Part shown: positions 1 through 9,483 of the stretch, piece after piece
Numbering within the stretch: the first letter of the stretch is position 1
How the letters are laid out: every line of letters begins with the position of its first letter
NCBI RefSeq assembly: GCF_000803215.1
Contig: NZ_JSXC01000001.1
Location: 84,624 to 148,623, forward strand
DNA from: Pectobacterium fontis
Lineage (GTDB): Bacteria; Pseudomonadota; Gammaproteobacteria; Enterobacterales; Enterobacteriaceae
Reading direction: 5' to 3'
Length of the DNA stretch: 64,000 nucleotides
Position numbers and translations under genes: made by a program
Notes under the pieces: model-generated
Database searches by the model: none
What the model saw: the letters and a program-made list of their open reading frames with translations, nothing else
Told to the model about the DNA's origin: nothing

Positions 1-1786
1 TGACATGCATCGGTACAGAAAGCGGCTGCTTCTGTTGATAGCGAGAAACGTTCAAACGGATATAGTTAGCCAGCAGGCTTTGCGCGGCGTCCCAACGCGA
101 AAACGCATTGCTCGCATGACGCATCAGGAACGTCAGTTGCTCATCGCTCCAGGCATAGTTCAGTTTTACCGGCGCGGAGAATTCACGTAATAAAGAAGGA
201 ATCGGGCGGCAAGGAACCGTATCGAAAATAAACGTCTGCTCGGATTCAGTCACATTCAGCACCGACGCCAGCAGTTGACCGTCTTTCTGGAGCGGGATGA
301 CCTGCCCTTGCGGAGTGTACAGTTCAATATCCAACGGGATGTGCAACGGCAATTTTGGCTGTTTATCGGCACCGACGGGCGTTGTTTGGCTCACGCTCAG
401 CAAATATTGTTGCGTTTGCGGATCGTAATCATCACGCACGGTCAAGACCGGCGTACCCGATTGGCTGTACCAGCGGCGGAACTGCGTGAGATCGACATCG
501 GAGGCATCTTCCATCGCCTGCACAAAGTCATCACACGTCGCCGCGCTACCGTCATGACGCTCAAAATACAGACGGATGCCTGCCTGGAATTTTTCCTCGC
601 CTAATAAGGTATGCATCATGCGGATCACTTCCGAGCCTTTTTCATACACCGTCAGCGTGTAGAAGTTATTCATCTCGATCACCTGATCGGGACGAATCGG
701 ATGCGACATCGGGCTGGCATCTTCGGCAAACTGGGCACCACGCATCACGCGCACGTTATCAATCCGGTTCACCGGGCGCGACCCTAAATCGGAACTAAAT
801 TCCTGATCGCGGAACACCGTTAGCCCTTCTTTCAGGCTTAGCTGGAACCAGTCGCGGCAGGTGACGCGGTTGCCCGTCCAGTTGTGGAAATATTCATGGC
901 CGATCACCGCTTCAATATTCAGATAGTCTTTATCCGTTGCGGTTTCTGCCTTAGCCAGCACGTATTTAGAGTTGAATACGTTCAGCCCTTTGTTTTCCAT
1001 CGCGCCCATATTGAAGAAATCAACGGCGACGATCATATAAATGTCGAGATCGTATTCCAGACCGAAACGCTCTTCATCCCACTTCATCGCATTCTTCAGC
1101 GACGTCATCGCCCAGCCAGCACGATCGAGATTGCCGCGGTCAACGTACAGTTCGAGTGCAACATCACGGCCAGAACGCGTCGTAAAGCGATCCTGAAGCA
1201 CATCAAAATCGCCCGCCACCAGCGCGAACAGATAAGCCGGTTTGGGGAACGGATCCTGCCACTCGATCCAGTGACGCCCGCCCTCCAACTCCCCTTGCGT
1301 TATACGGTTACCGTTAGAGAGTAAATAAGGATAGCGGGCTTTATCTGCCGTAATGCGCGTGGTGAATTTCGCCAGTACATCCGGCCGGTCAAGATAATAG
1401 GTAATGTGGCGGAACCCTTCGGCCTCACACTGCGTACAAAGCGCTTCACCTGATTGATATAGCCCTTCCAGCGCGCTATTCGCGGCAGGATTGATTTCGG
1501 TTTCAATACTGAGCGTAAAACGAGCAGATAATTGTGTCAGCAGCAACCCGTCATCCTGCTGCTGATAATGTGTCCACGGTTGTCCATCAACACTCAGAGC
1601 GATCAGCGTCAGCCCTTCGCCATCCAGCTTCAACGGCGCGCCCGCGTCCCCCTGTAACACCACCTGACTAACGGCTTTTACGCGAGTTTTTTCAGCATCG
1701 AGATCGAAATCCAATGCAATGTCGGTAATGGTGTAATCCGGCGCCCGGTAGTCATGGCGATATTTTACTTGCGGCTGTTGATTCAT
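1..1786 (-). CDS. pepN: Aminopeptidase N, N-terminal ~595 residues (C-terminus outside window)
   Basis: Cytosolic M1-family zinc aminopeptidase that removes N-terminal residues from peptides. The reading frame starts with ATG at 1786 (MNQQPQVKYRHDYRAPDY...) and is open to the window edge. It contains the exopeptidase motif GAMEN near residue 260 and the zinc site HEYFH at residues 297-301, followed by NWTGNRVT, at the positions expected for enterobacterial PepN. About 595 of the usual ~870 residues are present; the missing part is cut by the window, not by a mutation. It is divergent from pncB, the same arrangement as in E. coli. The 222-bp gap between the two must hold both promoters; I saw no convincing NadR box there. 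Confidence 0.97.
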   Translation of the reverse strand, partial: MNQQPQVKYRHDYRAPDYTITDIALDFDLDAEKTRVKAVSQVVLQGDAGAPLKLDGEGLTLIALSVDGQPWTHYQQQDDGLLLTQLSARFTLSIETEINPAANSALEGLYQSGEALCTQCEAEGFRHITYYLDRPDVLAKFTTRITADKARYPYLLSNGNRITQGELEGGRHWIEWQDPFPKPAYLFALVAGDFDVLQDRFTTRSGRDVALELYVDRGNLDRAGWAMTSLKNAMKWDEERFGLEYDLDIYMIVAVDFFNMGAMENKGLNVFNSKYVLAKAETATDKDYLNIEAVIGHEYFHNWTGNRVTCRDWFQLSLKEGLTVFRDQEFSSDLGSRPVNRIDNVRVMRGAQFAEDASPMSHPIRPDQVIEMNNFYTLTVYEKGSEVIRMMHTLLGEEKFQAGIRLYFERHDGSAATCDDFVQAMEDASDVDLTQFRRWYSQSGTPVLTVRDDYDPQTQQYLLSVSQTTPVGADKQPKLPLHIPLDIELYTPQGQVIPLQKDGQLLASVLNVTESEQTFIFDTVPCRPIPSLLREFSAPVKLNYAWSDEQLTFLMRHASNAFSRWDAAQSLLANYIRLNVSRYQQKQPLSVPMHV

Positions 1787-2008
1787 ATAAAGTTCCACCT
1801 CGTCATAAGCATCAAAGATCAAGTCTAAGCCTGTTATCTTAATGTTACCACGACAAAATAATGAGGATAATCACCGTATCCTACTTCACTCCTGCGCGTC
1901 TCGCGATGTTGTCGTAATGTAATAAATAGATAATCAAGGTATACTGGCCGGACATTGCTGATTGTCCCGATGGTGGATATGCATCTCACGAGGATGCTGT
2001 AACGCATT

Positions 2009-3214
2009 ATGACTTTGCACACTTCCCCGATTCTACACTCATTGCTGGATACCGATGCCTACAAGCTGCACATGCAACAGGCCGTGTATCATCACTATTA
2101 TGATGTCGACGTTGCGGCAGAATTTCGCTGCCGCGGCGATGAGTTATTAGGCGTTTACGCCGATGAGATAGCCCATCAGGTTGACCTGATGCGTTTCTTG
2201 TCCTTGAGTGACGATGAGTTTACCTATCTTGCCTCTCTGCCATTCTTTCAGCAGGACTATCTCAACTGGTTGCGGAGTTTTCGTTTCAACCCACAGCAAG
2301 TTTCGATCAAGAATCATGCTGGCAAGCTGGATATCCGCATCACCGGACCGTGGCGTGAAGTGATCTTGTGGGAAGTTCCCCTGCTGGCGGTGATCAGTGA
2401 AGTGGTACATCGGCATCGTTCCCCCGACGTCACCGCCGCGCAGGCCGTCGCTCAACTGTCTGCCTCACTGGAGAACTTTCGCCAGCACAGCGCGGCGCTG
2501 GATCTCAGCCAATTCAAGCTGATGGATTTCGGCACCCGTCGACGCTTTTCTCGCGATGTTCAGCAGACGATTGTTACGGCGCTGAAAGCTGACTTTCCTT
2601 ACCTCATCGGCACCAGCAATTATGATCTGGCACGCCGTTTGGGCATCACGCCTGTCGGTACGCAAGCGCACGAGTGGTTTCAGGCTCATCAGCAAATTAG
2701 CCCAACCTTGGCGAACAGCCAACGCGCCGCGCTACACATGTGGCTACGTGAATATCCCTCACATCTGGGGATTGCGTTGACTGATTGCATCACCATGGAT
2801 GCCTTCCTGCGTGATTTCGATTTACCATTCGCCGAAGCCTATCAGGGGTTGCGTCACGATTCCGGCGATCCGCTCGATTGGGGAGAAAAAGCGATTGCCC
2901 ATTATCAGCGCCTGAACATCAACCCGATGAGCAAAACGCTGGTCTTCTCTGATAACCTGAATCTGGATAAGGCGCTGGCGTTGTATCGTCATTTCTGGCA
3001 GCGCATCAATCTGGTATTTGGTATGGGCACACGCCTGACGTGTGATATCCCCAGCGTGAAGCCGTTGAATATCGTCATCAAATTGGTGGAATGTAACGGC
3101 AAGCCAGTGGCAAAGCTTTCTGATAGCCCGGGTAAAACCATCTGTCAGGATCACAACTTCGTGTGTGAGCTACGCAAAGCGTTTGACTTACCCCGTGTGA
3201 AAAAGGCCAGTTGA
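2009..3214 (+). CDS. pncB: Nicotinate phosphoribosyltransferase
   Basis: First step of the Preiss-Handler NAD salvage pathway: nicotinate + PRPP + ATP to nicotinate mononucleotide. The 401-residue product is nearly collinear with E. coli PncB (400 aa), starting [20 protein letters not shown]. The GTQAHEW segment near residue 220 carries the histidine that is phosphorylated in this family, and [12 protein letters not shown] near 282 is the conserved substrate-binding stretch. The ATG at 2009 matches the family N-terminus. It is a single-gene unit, divergent from pepN. A cluster of hairpins follows the stop codon (see 3252-3318). Confidence 0.97.
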   Translation: MTLHTSPILHSLLDTDAYKLHMQQAVYHHYYDVDVAAEFRCRGDELLGVYADEIAHQVDLMRFLSLSDDEFTYLASLPFFQQDYLNWLRSFRFNPQQVSIKNHAGKLDIRITGPWREVILWEVPLLAVISEVVHRHRSPDVTAAQAVAQLSASLENFRQHSAALDLSQFKLMDFGTRRRFSRDVQQTIVTALKADFPYLIGTSNYDLARRLGITPVGTQAHEWFQAHQQISPTLANSQRAALHMWLREYPSHLGIALTDCITMDAFLRDFDLPFAEAYQGLRHDSGDPLDWGEKAIAHYQRLNINPMSKTLVFSDNLNLDKALALYRHFWQRINLVFGMGTRLTCDIPSVKPLNIVIKLVECNGKPVAKLSDSPGKTICQDHNFVCELRKAFDLPRVKKAS

Positions 3215-3223
3215 GGCTTTCCT

Positions 3224-3321
3224 TATACCCTAAATCATTCGAGTTTCAGGACAAAACGTTAGCGTTTTGAACAACGCAAAGCGTTGGCCCTTTAGGGCGA
3301 GGCCCACGCGAGTGGGCCGGA
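3224..3321. repeat. Array of four consecutive small hairpins preceded by a dispersed repeat core
   Basis: Starting 37 bp after the pncB stop are four back-to-back inverted repeats. They are CAAAACG/CGTTTTG (3252-3269, loop TTAG), CAACGC/GCGTTG (3272-3286, loop AAA), GCCC/GGGC (3287-3298, loop TTTA) and GGCCCAC/GTGGGCC (3301-3318, loop GCGA). The array is preceded by the repeat core CCCTAAATCATTCGAG (3228-3243), found twice more in the window in inverted orientation. No uridine tract follows any stem, so these are not typical intrinsic terminators. They could form a 3'-end stabilising structure or be an intergenic repetitive element. The rest of the pncB-asnS gap (3322-3525) shows nothing clear apart from presumed asnS promoter sequence. 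Confidence 0.7.
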
Positions 3322-3525
3322 TCGCACATGCAACGTGATGTATGACGGGTATTGACCAACTTTGCAGCAGATTCACTCACATGCGCGAAAACTTCTCGTT
3401 ATTACGATGATTTCTGCTTGTGTCCTGTTGCATCGCAAGTAACATAGCAAATGGCTCGGATTGGGCCATTTGGCGTTTTAACCACGATATATTTCTTAAA
3501 CACGATTAATTAAAGAGAGAATTTT

Positions 3526-4926
3526 ATGAGCGTAGTGCCTGTAGTCGATGTACTGCAAGGCCGTGTCGCCGTTGACAGCGAAGTCACCGTGCGCGGCTGG
3601 GTACGTACCCGGAGAGATTCTAAAGCCGGTATCTCCTTTATCGCCGTTTATGACGGCTCCTGCTTTAATCCGTTACAGGCTGTCGTTAATAATAATCTCT
3701 CCAATTATCAGGATGACGTACTGCGCCTGACCACCGGTTGCTCCGTTGAAATTACCGGTAATGTTGTCGCCTCTCCGGGCGAAGGTCAGAGCTTCGAGCT
3801 GCAAGCGACTCAGGTTAACGTTGTCGGCTGGGTTGACGATCCCGATACCTATCCGATGGCGGCGAAACGCCACAGCATCGAATACCTACGTGAAGTGGCA
3901 CACTTACGCCCGCGCACGAATCTGATTGGTGCCGTGGCGCGCGTTCGCCATACGCTGGCACAGGCGATTCATCGCTTTTTCCACGAAAACGGTTACTTCT
4001 GGGTATCCACCCCGCTAATTACCGCCTCCGACACCGAAGGTGCAGGCGAAATGTTCCGCGTATCTACTCTCGATCTGGAAAACCTGCCGCGTACCGAACA
4101 AGGTAAAGTAGATTTCAGCGAGGATTTCTTCGGCAAAGAAGCGTTCCTGACGGTATCCGGCCAGTTGAATGGCGAAACCTACGCCTGCGCACTGTCCAAC
4201 GTCTATACCTTTGGTCCAACATTCCGCGCGGAAAATTCCAACACCAGCCGCCATCTGGCCGAATTCTGGATGATTGAACCGGAAGTCGCGTTCGCCACGC
4301 TGGATGACGTCGCGGGTCTGGCTGAAAACCTGCTGAAATATGTTTTCCAGGCCGTATTGAACGAGCGTGCCGATGATATGGCGTTCTTTGCTGAGCGCGT
4401 CGATAAAGAAGCCATCACTCGACTGGAAAAATTCGTCAGCTCCGATTTCGCACAGGTAGATTACACCGATGCCGTTGAGATCCTGCTGAACTGTGGGAAG
4501 CAGTTCGAGAACCCCGTTTACTGGGGCGTTGACCTCTCCTCCGAACACGAACGTTATCTGGCCGAGCAACACTTCAAAGCCCCCGTTGTGGTTAAAAACT
4601 ACCCGAAAGACATCAAAGCTTTCTATATGCGTATGAACGAAGACGGTAAAACCGTTGCCGCGATGGATGTGCTGGCACCCGGCATCGGTGAAATCATTGG
4701 CGGTTCTCAGCGTGAAGAACGTCTGGCGCAGTTGGATAGCCGTCTGGAAGAGATGGGGCTGAATAAAGAAGACTACTGGTGGTATCGCGATTTACGTCGT
4801 TACGGTACGATTCCTCACTCCGGCTTCGGTTTAGGTTTTGAACGATTGATTGCCTATGTTACTGGTGTACAGAATGTGCGCGACGTGATTCCTTTCCCAC
4901 GCACACCACGCAACGCCAGTTTCTAA
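3526..4926 (+). CDS. asnS: Asparaginyl-tRNA synthetase
   Basis: Class IIb aminoacyl-tRNA synthetase that charges tRNA-Asn in the cytosol. The product has 466 residues, the E. coli length. An N-terminal OB-fold anticodon-binding domain (about residues 15-105) precedes the catalytic core. Class II motif 2 is visible as [21 protein letters not shown] around residue 234, and motif 3 as [15 protein letters not shown] around residue 433. The start at 3526 is preceded by an AAAGAGAG ribosome-binding site. It is a monocistronic unit ended by a strong terminator at 4967-4995. Confidence 0.98.
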   Translation: MSVVPVVDVLQGRVAVDSEVTVRGWVRTRRDSKAGISFIAVYDGSCFNPLQAVVNNNLSNYQDDVLRLTTGCSVEITGNVVASPGEGQSFELQATQVNVVGWVDDPDTYPMAAKRHSIEYLREVAHLRPRTNLIGAVARVRHTLAQAIHRFFHENGYFWVSTPLITASDTEGAGEMFRVSTLDLENLPRTEQGKVDFSEDFFGKEAFLTVSGQLNGETYACALSNVYTFGPTFRAENSNTSRHLAEFWMIEPEVAFATLDDVAGLAENLLKYVFQAVLNERADDMAFFAERVDKEAITRLEKFVSSDFAQVDYTDAVEILLNCGKQFENPVYWGVDLSSEHERYLAEQHFKAPVVVKNYPKDIKAFYMRMNEDGKTVAAMDVLAPGIGEIIGGSQREERLAQLDSRLEEMGLNKEDYWWYRDLRRYGTIPHSGFGLGFERLIAYVTGVQNVRDVIPFPRTPRNASF

Positions 4927-4966
4927 ATAAAAATTTAATATAAGTAAAACAAATATCTAGAAAAGA

Positions 4967-4995
4967 AGAGTCGGATTTTCCGGCTCTTTTTTTTT
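4967..4995 (+). terminator. Intrinsic terminator of asnS
   Basis: GAGTCGG pairs with CCGGCTC (one G-U) around a TTTT-containing loop and is followed by nine T residues. It lies 40 bp after the asnS stop codon. Confidence 0.9.
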
Positions 4996-5028
4996 GATTT
5001 TTGTTATGCCTCAGAAAGTTCCCCGATA

Positions 5029-5088
5029 TTTACATTTAGATACATATTATTTCTATTTGTTACTCGATTACGAACTTTGTAGCATCTT
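5029..5088 (+). promoter_or_regulatory. Three contiguous OmpR-type operators (F1-F2-F3) upstream of ompF
   Basis: Three adjoining 20-bp blocks lie at 5029-5048, 5049-5068 and 5069-5088. The first (TTTACATTTAGATACATATT) differs at only a few positions from the E. coli OmpR F1 site. The third contains CTTTGTAGCA, shared with the E. coli F3 site next to the ompF -35 region. From memory of the E. coli promoter, the whole following leader (about 5103-5221) is also conserved, including the stretch before the start codon paired by MicF small RNA. Osmoregulation by EnvZ/OmpR is inferred from this. Confidence 0.85.
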
Positions 5089-5221
5089 TAGAGTGGATTA
5101 ACGAGCGAGTGAATGGAAAACTGCGTTCAGACACAGGAAGACACCAAACTTTCAGGAATAGTTCTGTAAAGAATTATTTATGGCAGTGGCAGGTGTCTCA
5201 ATAACACCAATGAGGGTAATA

Positions 5222-6331
5222 ATGATGAAACGCAACATTCTTGCAGTAGTAATCCCAGCTCTGTTAGCCGCTGGCGCAGCCAACGCTGCTGAAATCTATA
5301 ACAAAGACGGCAACAAGCTGGATCTGACTGGTAAAGTACATGCTGGCTATACTTTCAATAACCAAAGCGAAGAAAACGCAGACAACACCTATGCACGTCT
5401 AGGCTTTAAAGGCGAAACTCAGATCGCCAACGACCTGACTGGTTATGGTCGTTTTGAATACAGCTTTGATGCTAACTCAACTGAAACTTTTAATGGTGGG
5501 GCGGGCAAAGAAAAAACCCGTTACGCCTTTGCTGGCCTGAAATTTGGTGATTTCGGTTCTTTCGATTACGGTCGTAACATGGGCGTAGCTTATGACGGTC
5601 TGGCTTATACCGATGTTCTGCCAGAGAATGGTGGCGACAGCGGTATCACTGATACTATCACTGGTCGTATCGGTAACGCAGCAACTTACCGTACTACTAA
5701 CCTGTTCGGTTTAGTTGATAATCTGGGTTTCGGCCTGCAATACGTTGCTAAAGACGAAGAAAAAGATGATAGCGGCGTAGCAATTGACAGGTTGGATCGT
5801 CGCCACGGTGATGCATGGTCAACTTCTCTGTCTTATGAGTCTGACATTGGTGTAGGCGTTGTTGCTTCTTATGGTTCTTATGTACGTACAGCATCACAAC
5901 AAGGTGTTGCTACTGGTGCTGTTGGCGGCGCTAAAGCTGACGTATGGTCTACTGGTCTGAAATATGACGCGAACAATGTTTATCTGGCAGCGACTTATGG
6001 CGAAGCCAATAACTTCTACAGAATCAACGGTAGCAACGGTATCGCTGATAAGAGTTCAATTTTTGAAGTTGTTGCTCAATACAACTTCGATTTCGGTTTG
6101 ACGCCAACTCTAGCTTATGTTTCTCGTAAAGATAAAGTTGATAGCGCAACTGCTAGCAACACGGGTCGTAACGACTACGCTGTGAAATATGCAAGCGTTG
6201 GTGCAACCTATGCATTCAACAAAAACTTCTCTACTTATGCTGAGTACGACATCAGTCTGCTTGATAAGGACAACGCTTATGGTATCGAAAACAATGATGT
6301 CGTAAACGTCGGTGTTGTTTACCAGTTCTAA
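5222..6331 (+). CDS. ompF: Outer membrane general porin OmpF
   Basis: Trimeric 16-strand beta-barrel that lets small hydrophilic solutes cross the outer membrane. The product starts MMKRNILAVVIPALLAAGAANA, a signal peptide cleaved before AEIYNKDGNKLDL, and ends with the C-terminal phenylalanine (VGVVYQF) recognised by the BAM complex. The loop 3 constriction motif is present as PENGGD. The frame is open further upstream to 5180, but the start at 5222 is chosen because GAGGG lies 5 nt before it and the signal peptide begins there. Length is 369 residues against about 362 in E. coli. OmpF rather than OmpC is favoured by the ompF-type operators and leader and by the asnS-ompF-aspC order. Confidence 0.93.
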   Translation: MMKRNILAVVIPALLAAGAANAAEIYNKDGNKLDLTGKVHAGYTFNNQSEENADNTYARLGFKGETQIANDLTGYGRFEYSFDANSTETFNGGAGKEKTRYAFAGLKFGDFGSFDYGRNMGVAYDGLAYTDVLPENGGDSGITDTITGRIGNAATYRTTNLFGLVDNLGFGLQYVAKDEEKDDSGVAIDRLDRRHGDAWSTSLSYESDIGVGVVASYGSYVRTASQQGVATGAVGGAKADVWSTGLKYDANNVYLAATYGEANNFYRINGSNGIADKSSIFEVVAQYNFDFGLTPTLAYVSRKDKVDSATASNTGRNDYAVKYASVGATYAFNKNFSTYAEYDISLLDKDNAYGIENNDVVNVGVVYQF

Positions 6332-6373
6332 GTTGCCAGCATAACGTAACGAGCTCATCGTTCGTATTGCATA

Positions 6374-6404
6374 AAAAGACAGAGCTTCGGTTCTGTCTTT
6401 TTTA
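6374..6404 (+). terminator. Intrinsic terminator of ompF
   Basis: AAAGACAGAGC pairs with GTTCTGTCTTT around a TTCG tetraloop and runs into T residues, 43 bp after the ompF stop. The remaining ompF-aspC gap (6405-6644) holds no gene and presumably the aspC promoter; I could not assign -35/-10 elements with confidence. Confidence 0.9.
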
Positions 6405-6644
6405 TTGCGCATCAGGCAACTATCATCATCAGCTATCGTAGATACATCGAAAATGCCTCTCGCGTTTTTTGTTCCAGCTTTACACCACGCTGCACCAATT
6501 ATTCTTGCCTCACCAGTCTTTTATTTCGTCTCTCTCCTTCTGACTATTATTTCCCTTTCTTTTTGACATCAACGGTTGGCAAAGCCTTTTACTGACGGTA
6601 CTCTGGAAATTCTTACTTCATCTCAGTTATGGAATATTCTGGCA

Positions 6645-7835
6645 ATGTTTGAAAATATCTCTGCCGCACCGGCCGATCCTATTCTCGGGCTGACCGATCT
6701 TTTCCGCGCCGATGACCGCGCGAATAAAATCAATCTGGGTATTGGTGTCTATAAAGATGAAACCGGTAAGACTCCGGTACTGACCAGCGTAAAAAAAGCA
6801 GAGCAATATCTGCTGGAAAATGAAACCACCAAAAACTATCTGGGCATTGACGGCCTGCCAGCATTCGGTCAGTGCACGCAGGAACTGTTGTTTGGTAAGC
6901 AGAATGCCATCATTACCGACAAACGTGCCCGTACAGCGCAAACCCCAGGCGGAACGGGTGCGTTGCGCGTTGCGGCGGATTTCATTGCCAATCAAACATC
7001 TGCAAAGCGCATTTGGATCAGCAACCCAACCTGGCCAAATCACAATAACGTTTTTTCTGCTGTCGGTTTGGAAGTCTGCCAATATGACTATTACGATGCC
7101 GCAAACCACGCGCTGGATTTTGATGGCCTGCTAAACAGCCTGAACGCGGCACAGGCGGGTGACGTGGTGCTGTTCCACGGCTGTTGCCATAACCCAACCG
7201 GTATCGACCCTACCGCTGAGCAGTGGGCTACGCTGGCCGAACTGTCGGTAGCGAAAGGCTGGCTGCCGCTGTTTGACTTCGCCTATCAGGGTTTTGCCCG
7301 TGGCCTCGAAGAAGATGCGGAAGGCCTGCGACTCTTCGCCGCGCAGCACGATGAATTGATCGTGTGCAGCTCGTACTCTAAAAACTTCGGTTTGTACAAT
7401 GAGCGCGTCGGTGCCTGTACGCTGGTTGCCGCTGATGCCGCAACGGCAGACAAGGCATTTAGCCAGGTGAAAGCCGTTATTCGCGCAAACTATTCTAACC
7501 CACCGTCACACGGCGCGACCGTTGTTGCAACCATTCTGGGCAACGACGCGCTGAAGGCAATTTGGGAACAGGAACTGACAGCAATGCGTGAGCGCATTCA
7601 GCGTATGCGTCAGTTGTTCGTCAATACGTTGCAGGAAAAAGGCGCGAACCAGGATTTCTCCTTCATCATCGACCAGAATGGGATGTTCTCATTCAGCGGC
7701 TTGACCAAGGAGCAGGTTCTGCGTCTGCGTGATGAATTCGGCGTGTATGCGGTGAACTCTGGCCGCATCAACGTTGCGGGAATGACCCCGGAAAACATGG
7801 CACCGCTCTGCGAAGCCATTGTTGCCGTACTCTGA
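6645..7835 (+). CDS. aspC: Aspartate aminotransferase
   Basis: Pyridoxal-phosphate class I aminotransferase that interconverts aspartate/2-oxoglutarate and oxaloacetate/glutamate; it also acts on aromatic amino acids. The frame is open from 6576, but the product beginning [20 protein letters not shown] at 6645 gives 396 residues, exactly the E. coli AspC length and N-terminus. The PLP-binding lysine is visible in [15 protein letters not shown] near residue 246, and NPTGIDPT is the conserved substrate loop. The ribosome-binding site before 6645 is weak. The gene faces gloC, and the two are separated by an unusual structured palindrome. Confidence 0.96.
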   Translation: MFENISAAPADPILGLTDLFRADDRANKINLGIGVYKDETGKTPVLTSVKKAEQYLLENETTKNYLGIDGLPAFGQCTQELLFGKQNAIITDKRARTAQTPGGTGALRVAADFIANQTSAKRIWISNPTWPNHNNVFSAVGLEVCQYDYYDAANHALDFDGLLNSLNAAQAGDVVLFHGCCHNPTGIDPTAEQWATLAELSVAKGWLPLFDFAYQGFARGLEEDAEGLRLFAAQHDELIVCSSYSKNFGLYNERVGACTLVAADAATADKAFSQVKAVIRANYSNPPSHGATVVATILGNDALKAIWEQELTAMRERIQRMRQLFVNTLQEKGANQDFSFIIDQNGMFSFSGLTKEQVLRLRDEFGVYAVNSGRINVAGMTPENMAPLCEAIVAVL

Positions 7836-7848
7836 TCGTTTTACGATC

Positions 7849-8005
7849 AAAAAAGCCGACACGATGTGTCTAATGCTGTTCACTTAAGTGTGAATTTAGG
7901 GGGAAACACGGTGATGAGGTTCCCGCAAGGATACCTCACACCGTGGTCGCCCCCGGTATCTCGACCTTTAAACGATCGGCATTAACACGGTGTGTCGGCT
8001 TTTTT
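7849..8005. other. 157-bp nested palindrome / structured RNA candidate in the aspC-gloC gap
   Basis: The ends AAAAAAGCCGACAC (7849-7862) and GTGTCGGCTTTTTT (7992-8005) are perfectly complementary. Moving inward, TAATGC (7871-7876) pairs with GCATTA (7979-7984), GGGGG (7899-7903) with CCCCC (7950-7954), CACGGTG (7907-7913) with CACCGTG (7939-7945), and TGAGGT (7915-7920) with ACCTCA (7933-7938). The outer stem with its A and T tracts can act as a bidirectional terminator for the convergent aspC and gloC. The roughly 125-bp core is too elaborate for an ordinary terminator. It may be a small mobile element (MITE-like) inserted in the terminator loop, or a structured small RNA. No protein is encoded. 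Confidence 0.75.
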
Positions 8006-8027
8006 CTACTCTGTTACGAATCGCTCG

Positions 8028-8675
8028 CTACCAAATCGCAGCATCTTCACGTAAGAAAGGGTTGGTTTTACGCTCATGTCCCAATGTTGACATCGAGCCA
8101 TGCCCCGGAATAAAGGTCACATCGTCACCCAGCGGCAGCAACTTATTTTTGATGGATGCCATCAGCGCCTGATGATCCCCTTGAGGAAAATCAGTACGCC
8201 CCACACCGCCATTGAAAATGACATCGCCCACCTGTGCCAGACGCGATTCTGCATCAAAGAAAACGATATGACCGGGCGTATGACCAGGACAGTGGAAAAC
8301 TGCCAGCGTCGTCTCTCCCACGCTGATCTCATCACCTTCCTGTAACCAGCGCGATGGCGTTAGTGGCGCACACTCTTCCAGACCAAACATACGACTTTGT
8401 GCCGGTAACCCTTCCAACCAGAAAGCATCTTCACGCTGTGGGCCAATAATCGCGACCTGATAATACTCAGCCAATTCTGCCGCCGCGCCGACGTGATCCA
8501 GATGGCCGTGCGTTAACAAAATCTGCTTAACCGTAACGCCAACCTCTGCAACGGCACGTTTGATTTTTTCGGCATCGCCACCGGGATCGACAATCGCAGC
8601 TTCATTGGTTTTTTCACACCATAATAACGTGCAGTTTTGACTAAATGCCGTCACTGGGACAATCTGATATTTCAT
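8028..8675 (-). CDS. gloC: Hydroxyacylglutathione hydrolase GloC (type II glyoxalase, YcbL)
   Basis: Metallo-beta-lactamase-fold thioesterase that hydrolyses S-lactoylglutathione to lactate and glutathione in methylglyoxal detoxification. The 215-residue product carries the metal-binding signature THGHLDH (about residues 55-61), HCPGHTPGH (about 129-137) and [14 protein letters not shown]. It matches the compact YcbL type rather than the larger GloB. The start [15 protein letters not shown] is the family N-terminus. It lies on the minus strand with mepK and ldtD upstream, as in E. coli. Confidence 0.94.
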   Translation of the reverse strand: MKYQIVPVTAFSQNCTLLWCEKTNEAAIVDPGGDAEKIKRAVAEVGVTVKQILLTHGHLDHVGAAAELAEYYQVAIIGPQREDAFWLEGLPAQSRMFGLEECAPLTPSRWLQEGDEISVGETTLAVFHCPGHTPGHIVFFDAESRLAQVGDVIFNGGVGRTDFPQGDHQALMASIKNKLLPLGDDVTFIPGHGSMSTLGHERKTNPFLREDAAIW

Positions 8676-8756
8676 ATCACTCCATGTTGAATAAACCGAG
8701 CGGCCTGCAATACGTTAGCAAGCCGGATCAAAAAAGTGTCGCACTGCTCTGGCGAG

Positions 8757-9305
8757 TTACCAGCTACGAACCGGGCCGGTATCGATGTGAACAAAATCAC
8801 TGCGGGGATAGTAGCCAACGCCACCAGCACGCATCTTCATGGCGGCTTTGCGAATGTTGGCCAGTTGAACACCTTCAATGTGGAAATCCATCGCCTGCCC
8901 TTTCGTGTGGTAGCTCTGCTTTGCTACCCCTCTGCTGTGCGCACGTAATTCATTATTGGTATCGACCGCACGATAACCTGAGATCAACTGCACGGGCTTG
9001 TTCGTCCCCAGCATCACCTGTAAACGATAGAGTTGATCGAAAAGTTGAGGATCAATGGTTTTGACTTTATTCGCACGATAATCGCGGAAAAAATGATTCA
9101 GGCGGGAAAGTTCTGACTTGTTATACCGTTTGCCATCAAAGAATTCCGTTTTCAGCCGCTCTCCGGTGTTCAGGTTATTCAGCGTCAAAATTCGTGGTCG
9201 GGGTGTAGATAACGTTGCAAATGCCTGACCGGGAAGCAGTGCGATACCCAACGCGGCACCACCCAGTGCAAGCCACTTACGGCGATGATTGTCAATGTGA
9301 TCCAT
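8757..9305 (-). CDS. mepK: Murein DD-endopeptidase MepK (YcbK, DUF882), Tat-exported
   Basis: Periplasmic M15-type zinc peptidase that cleaves peptidoglycan cross-links; E. coli MepK also cuts the 3-3 links made by L,D-transpeptidases. The start at 9305 gives MDHIDNHRRKWLALGGAALG, a twin-arginine signal (RRKWLALG); the open frame extends upstream to 9356, but that adds residues before the Tat motif. The mature part has the metal-binding pattern SYHTKGQAMDFHIEG and the C-terminal VHIDTGP. Length is 182 residues, the usual size. It lies next to ldtD, which makes the bonds it can hydrolyse. Confidence 0.92.
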   Translation of the reverse strand: MDHIDNHRRKWLALGGAALGIALLPGQAFATLSTPRPRILTLNNLNTGERLKTEFFDGKRYNKSELSRLNHFFRDYRANKVKTIDPQLFDQLYRLQVMLGTNKPVQLISGYRAVDTNNELRAHSRGVAKQSYHTKGQAMDFHIEGVQLANIRKAAMKMRAGGVGYYPRSDFVHIDTGPVRSW

Positions 9306-9483
9306 AGAACAAGTACCCTGGCTAAAAAACGGTATAAAAGAAGGTGTAAAACACACCGCCTTGAACCTTAACTGCCAGAGAAAAGTGAGTCAACCCGCTT
9401 TGCTTACAGGTTTGCGGGAGATCGCATCGATCCCCCACAGAATGACAAAATACCAATACCACTAATGTCCGTATTTTCAATAC

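Noticed and set aside
1846..2008. NadR operator or clear promoter before pncB
   Set aside because: TATACT at 1940-1945 is a fair -10, but no -35 at proper spacing and no TGTTTA-N6-TAAACA sequence was found.
5180..5221. Upstream extension of ompF starting MAVAGVSITPM
   Set aside because: These codons fall in the conserved untranslated leader and would place residues before the signal peptide. The ribosome-binding site supports 5222.
8645..9064. 139-codon plus-strand frame over mepK
   Set aside because: Antisense shadow of mepK with no family similarity or translation signal.
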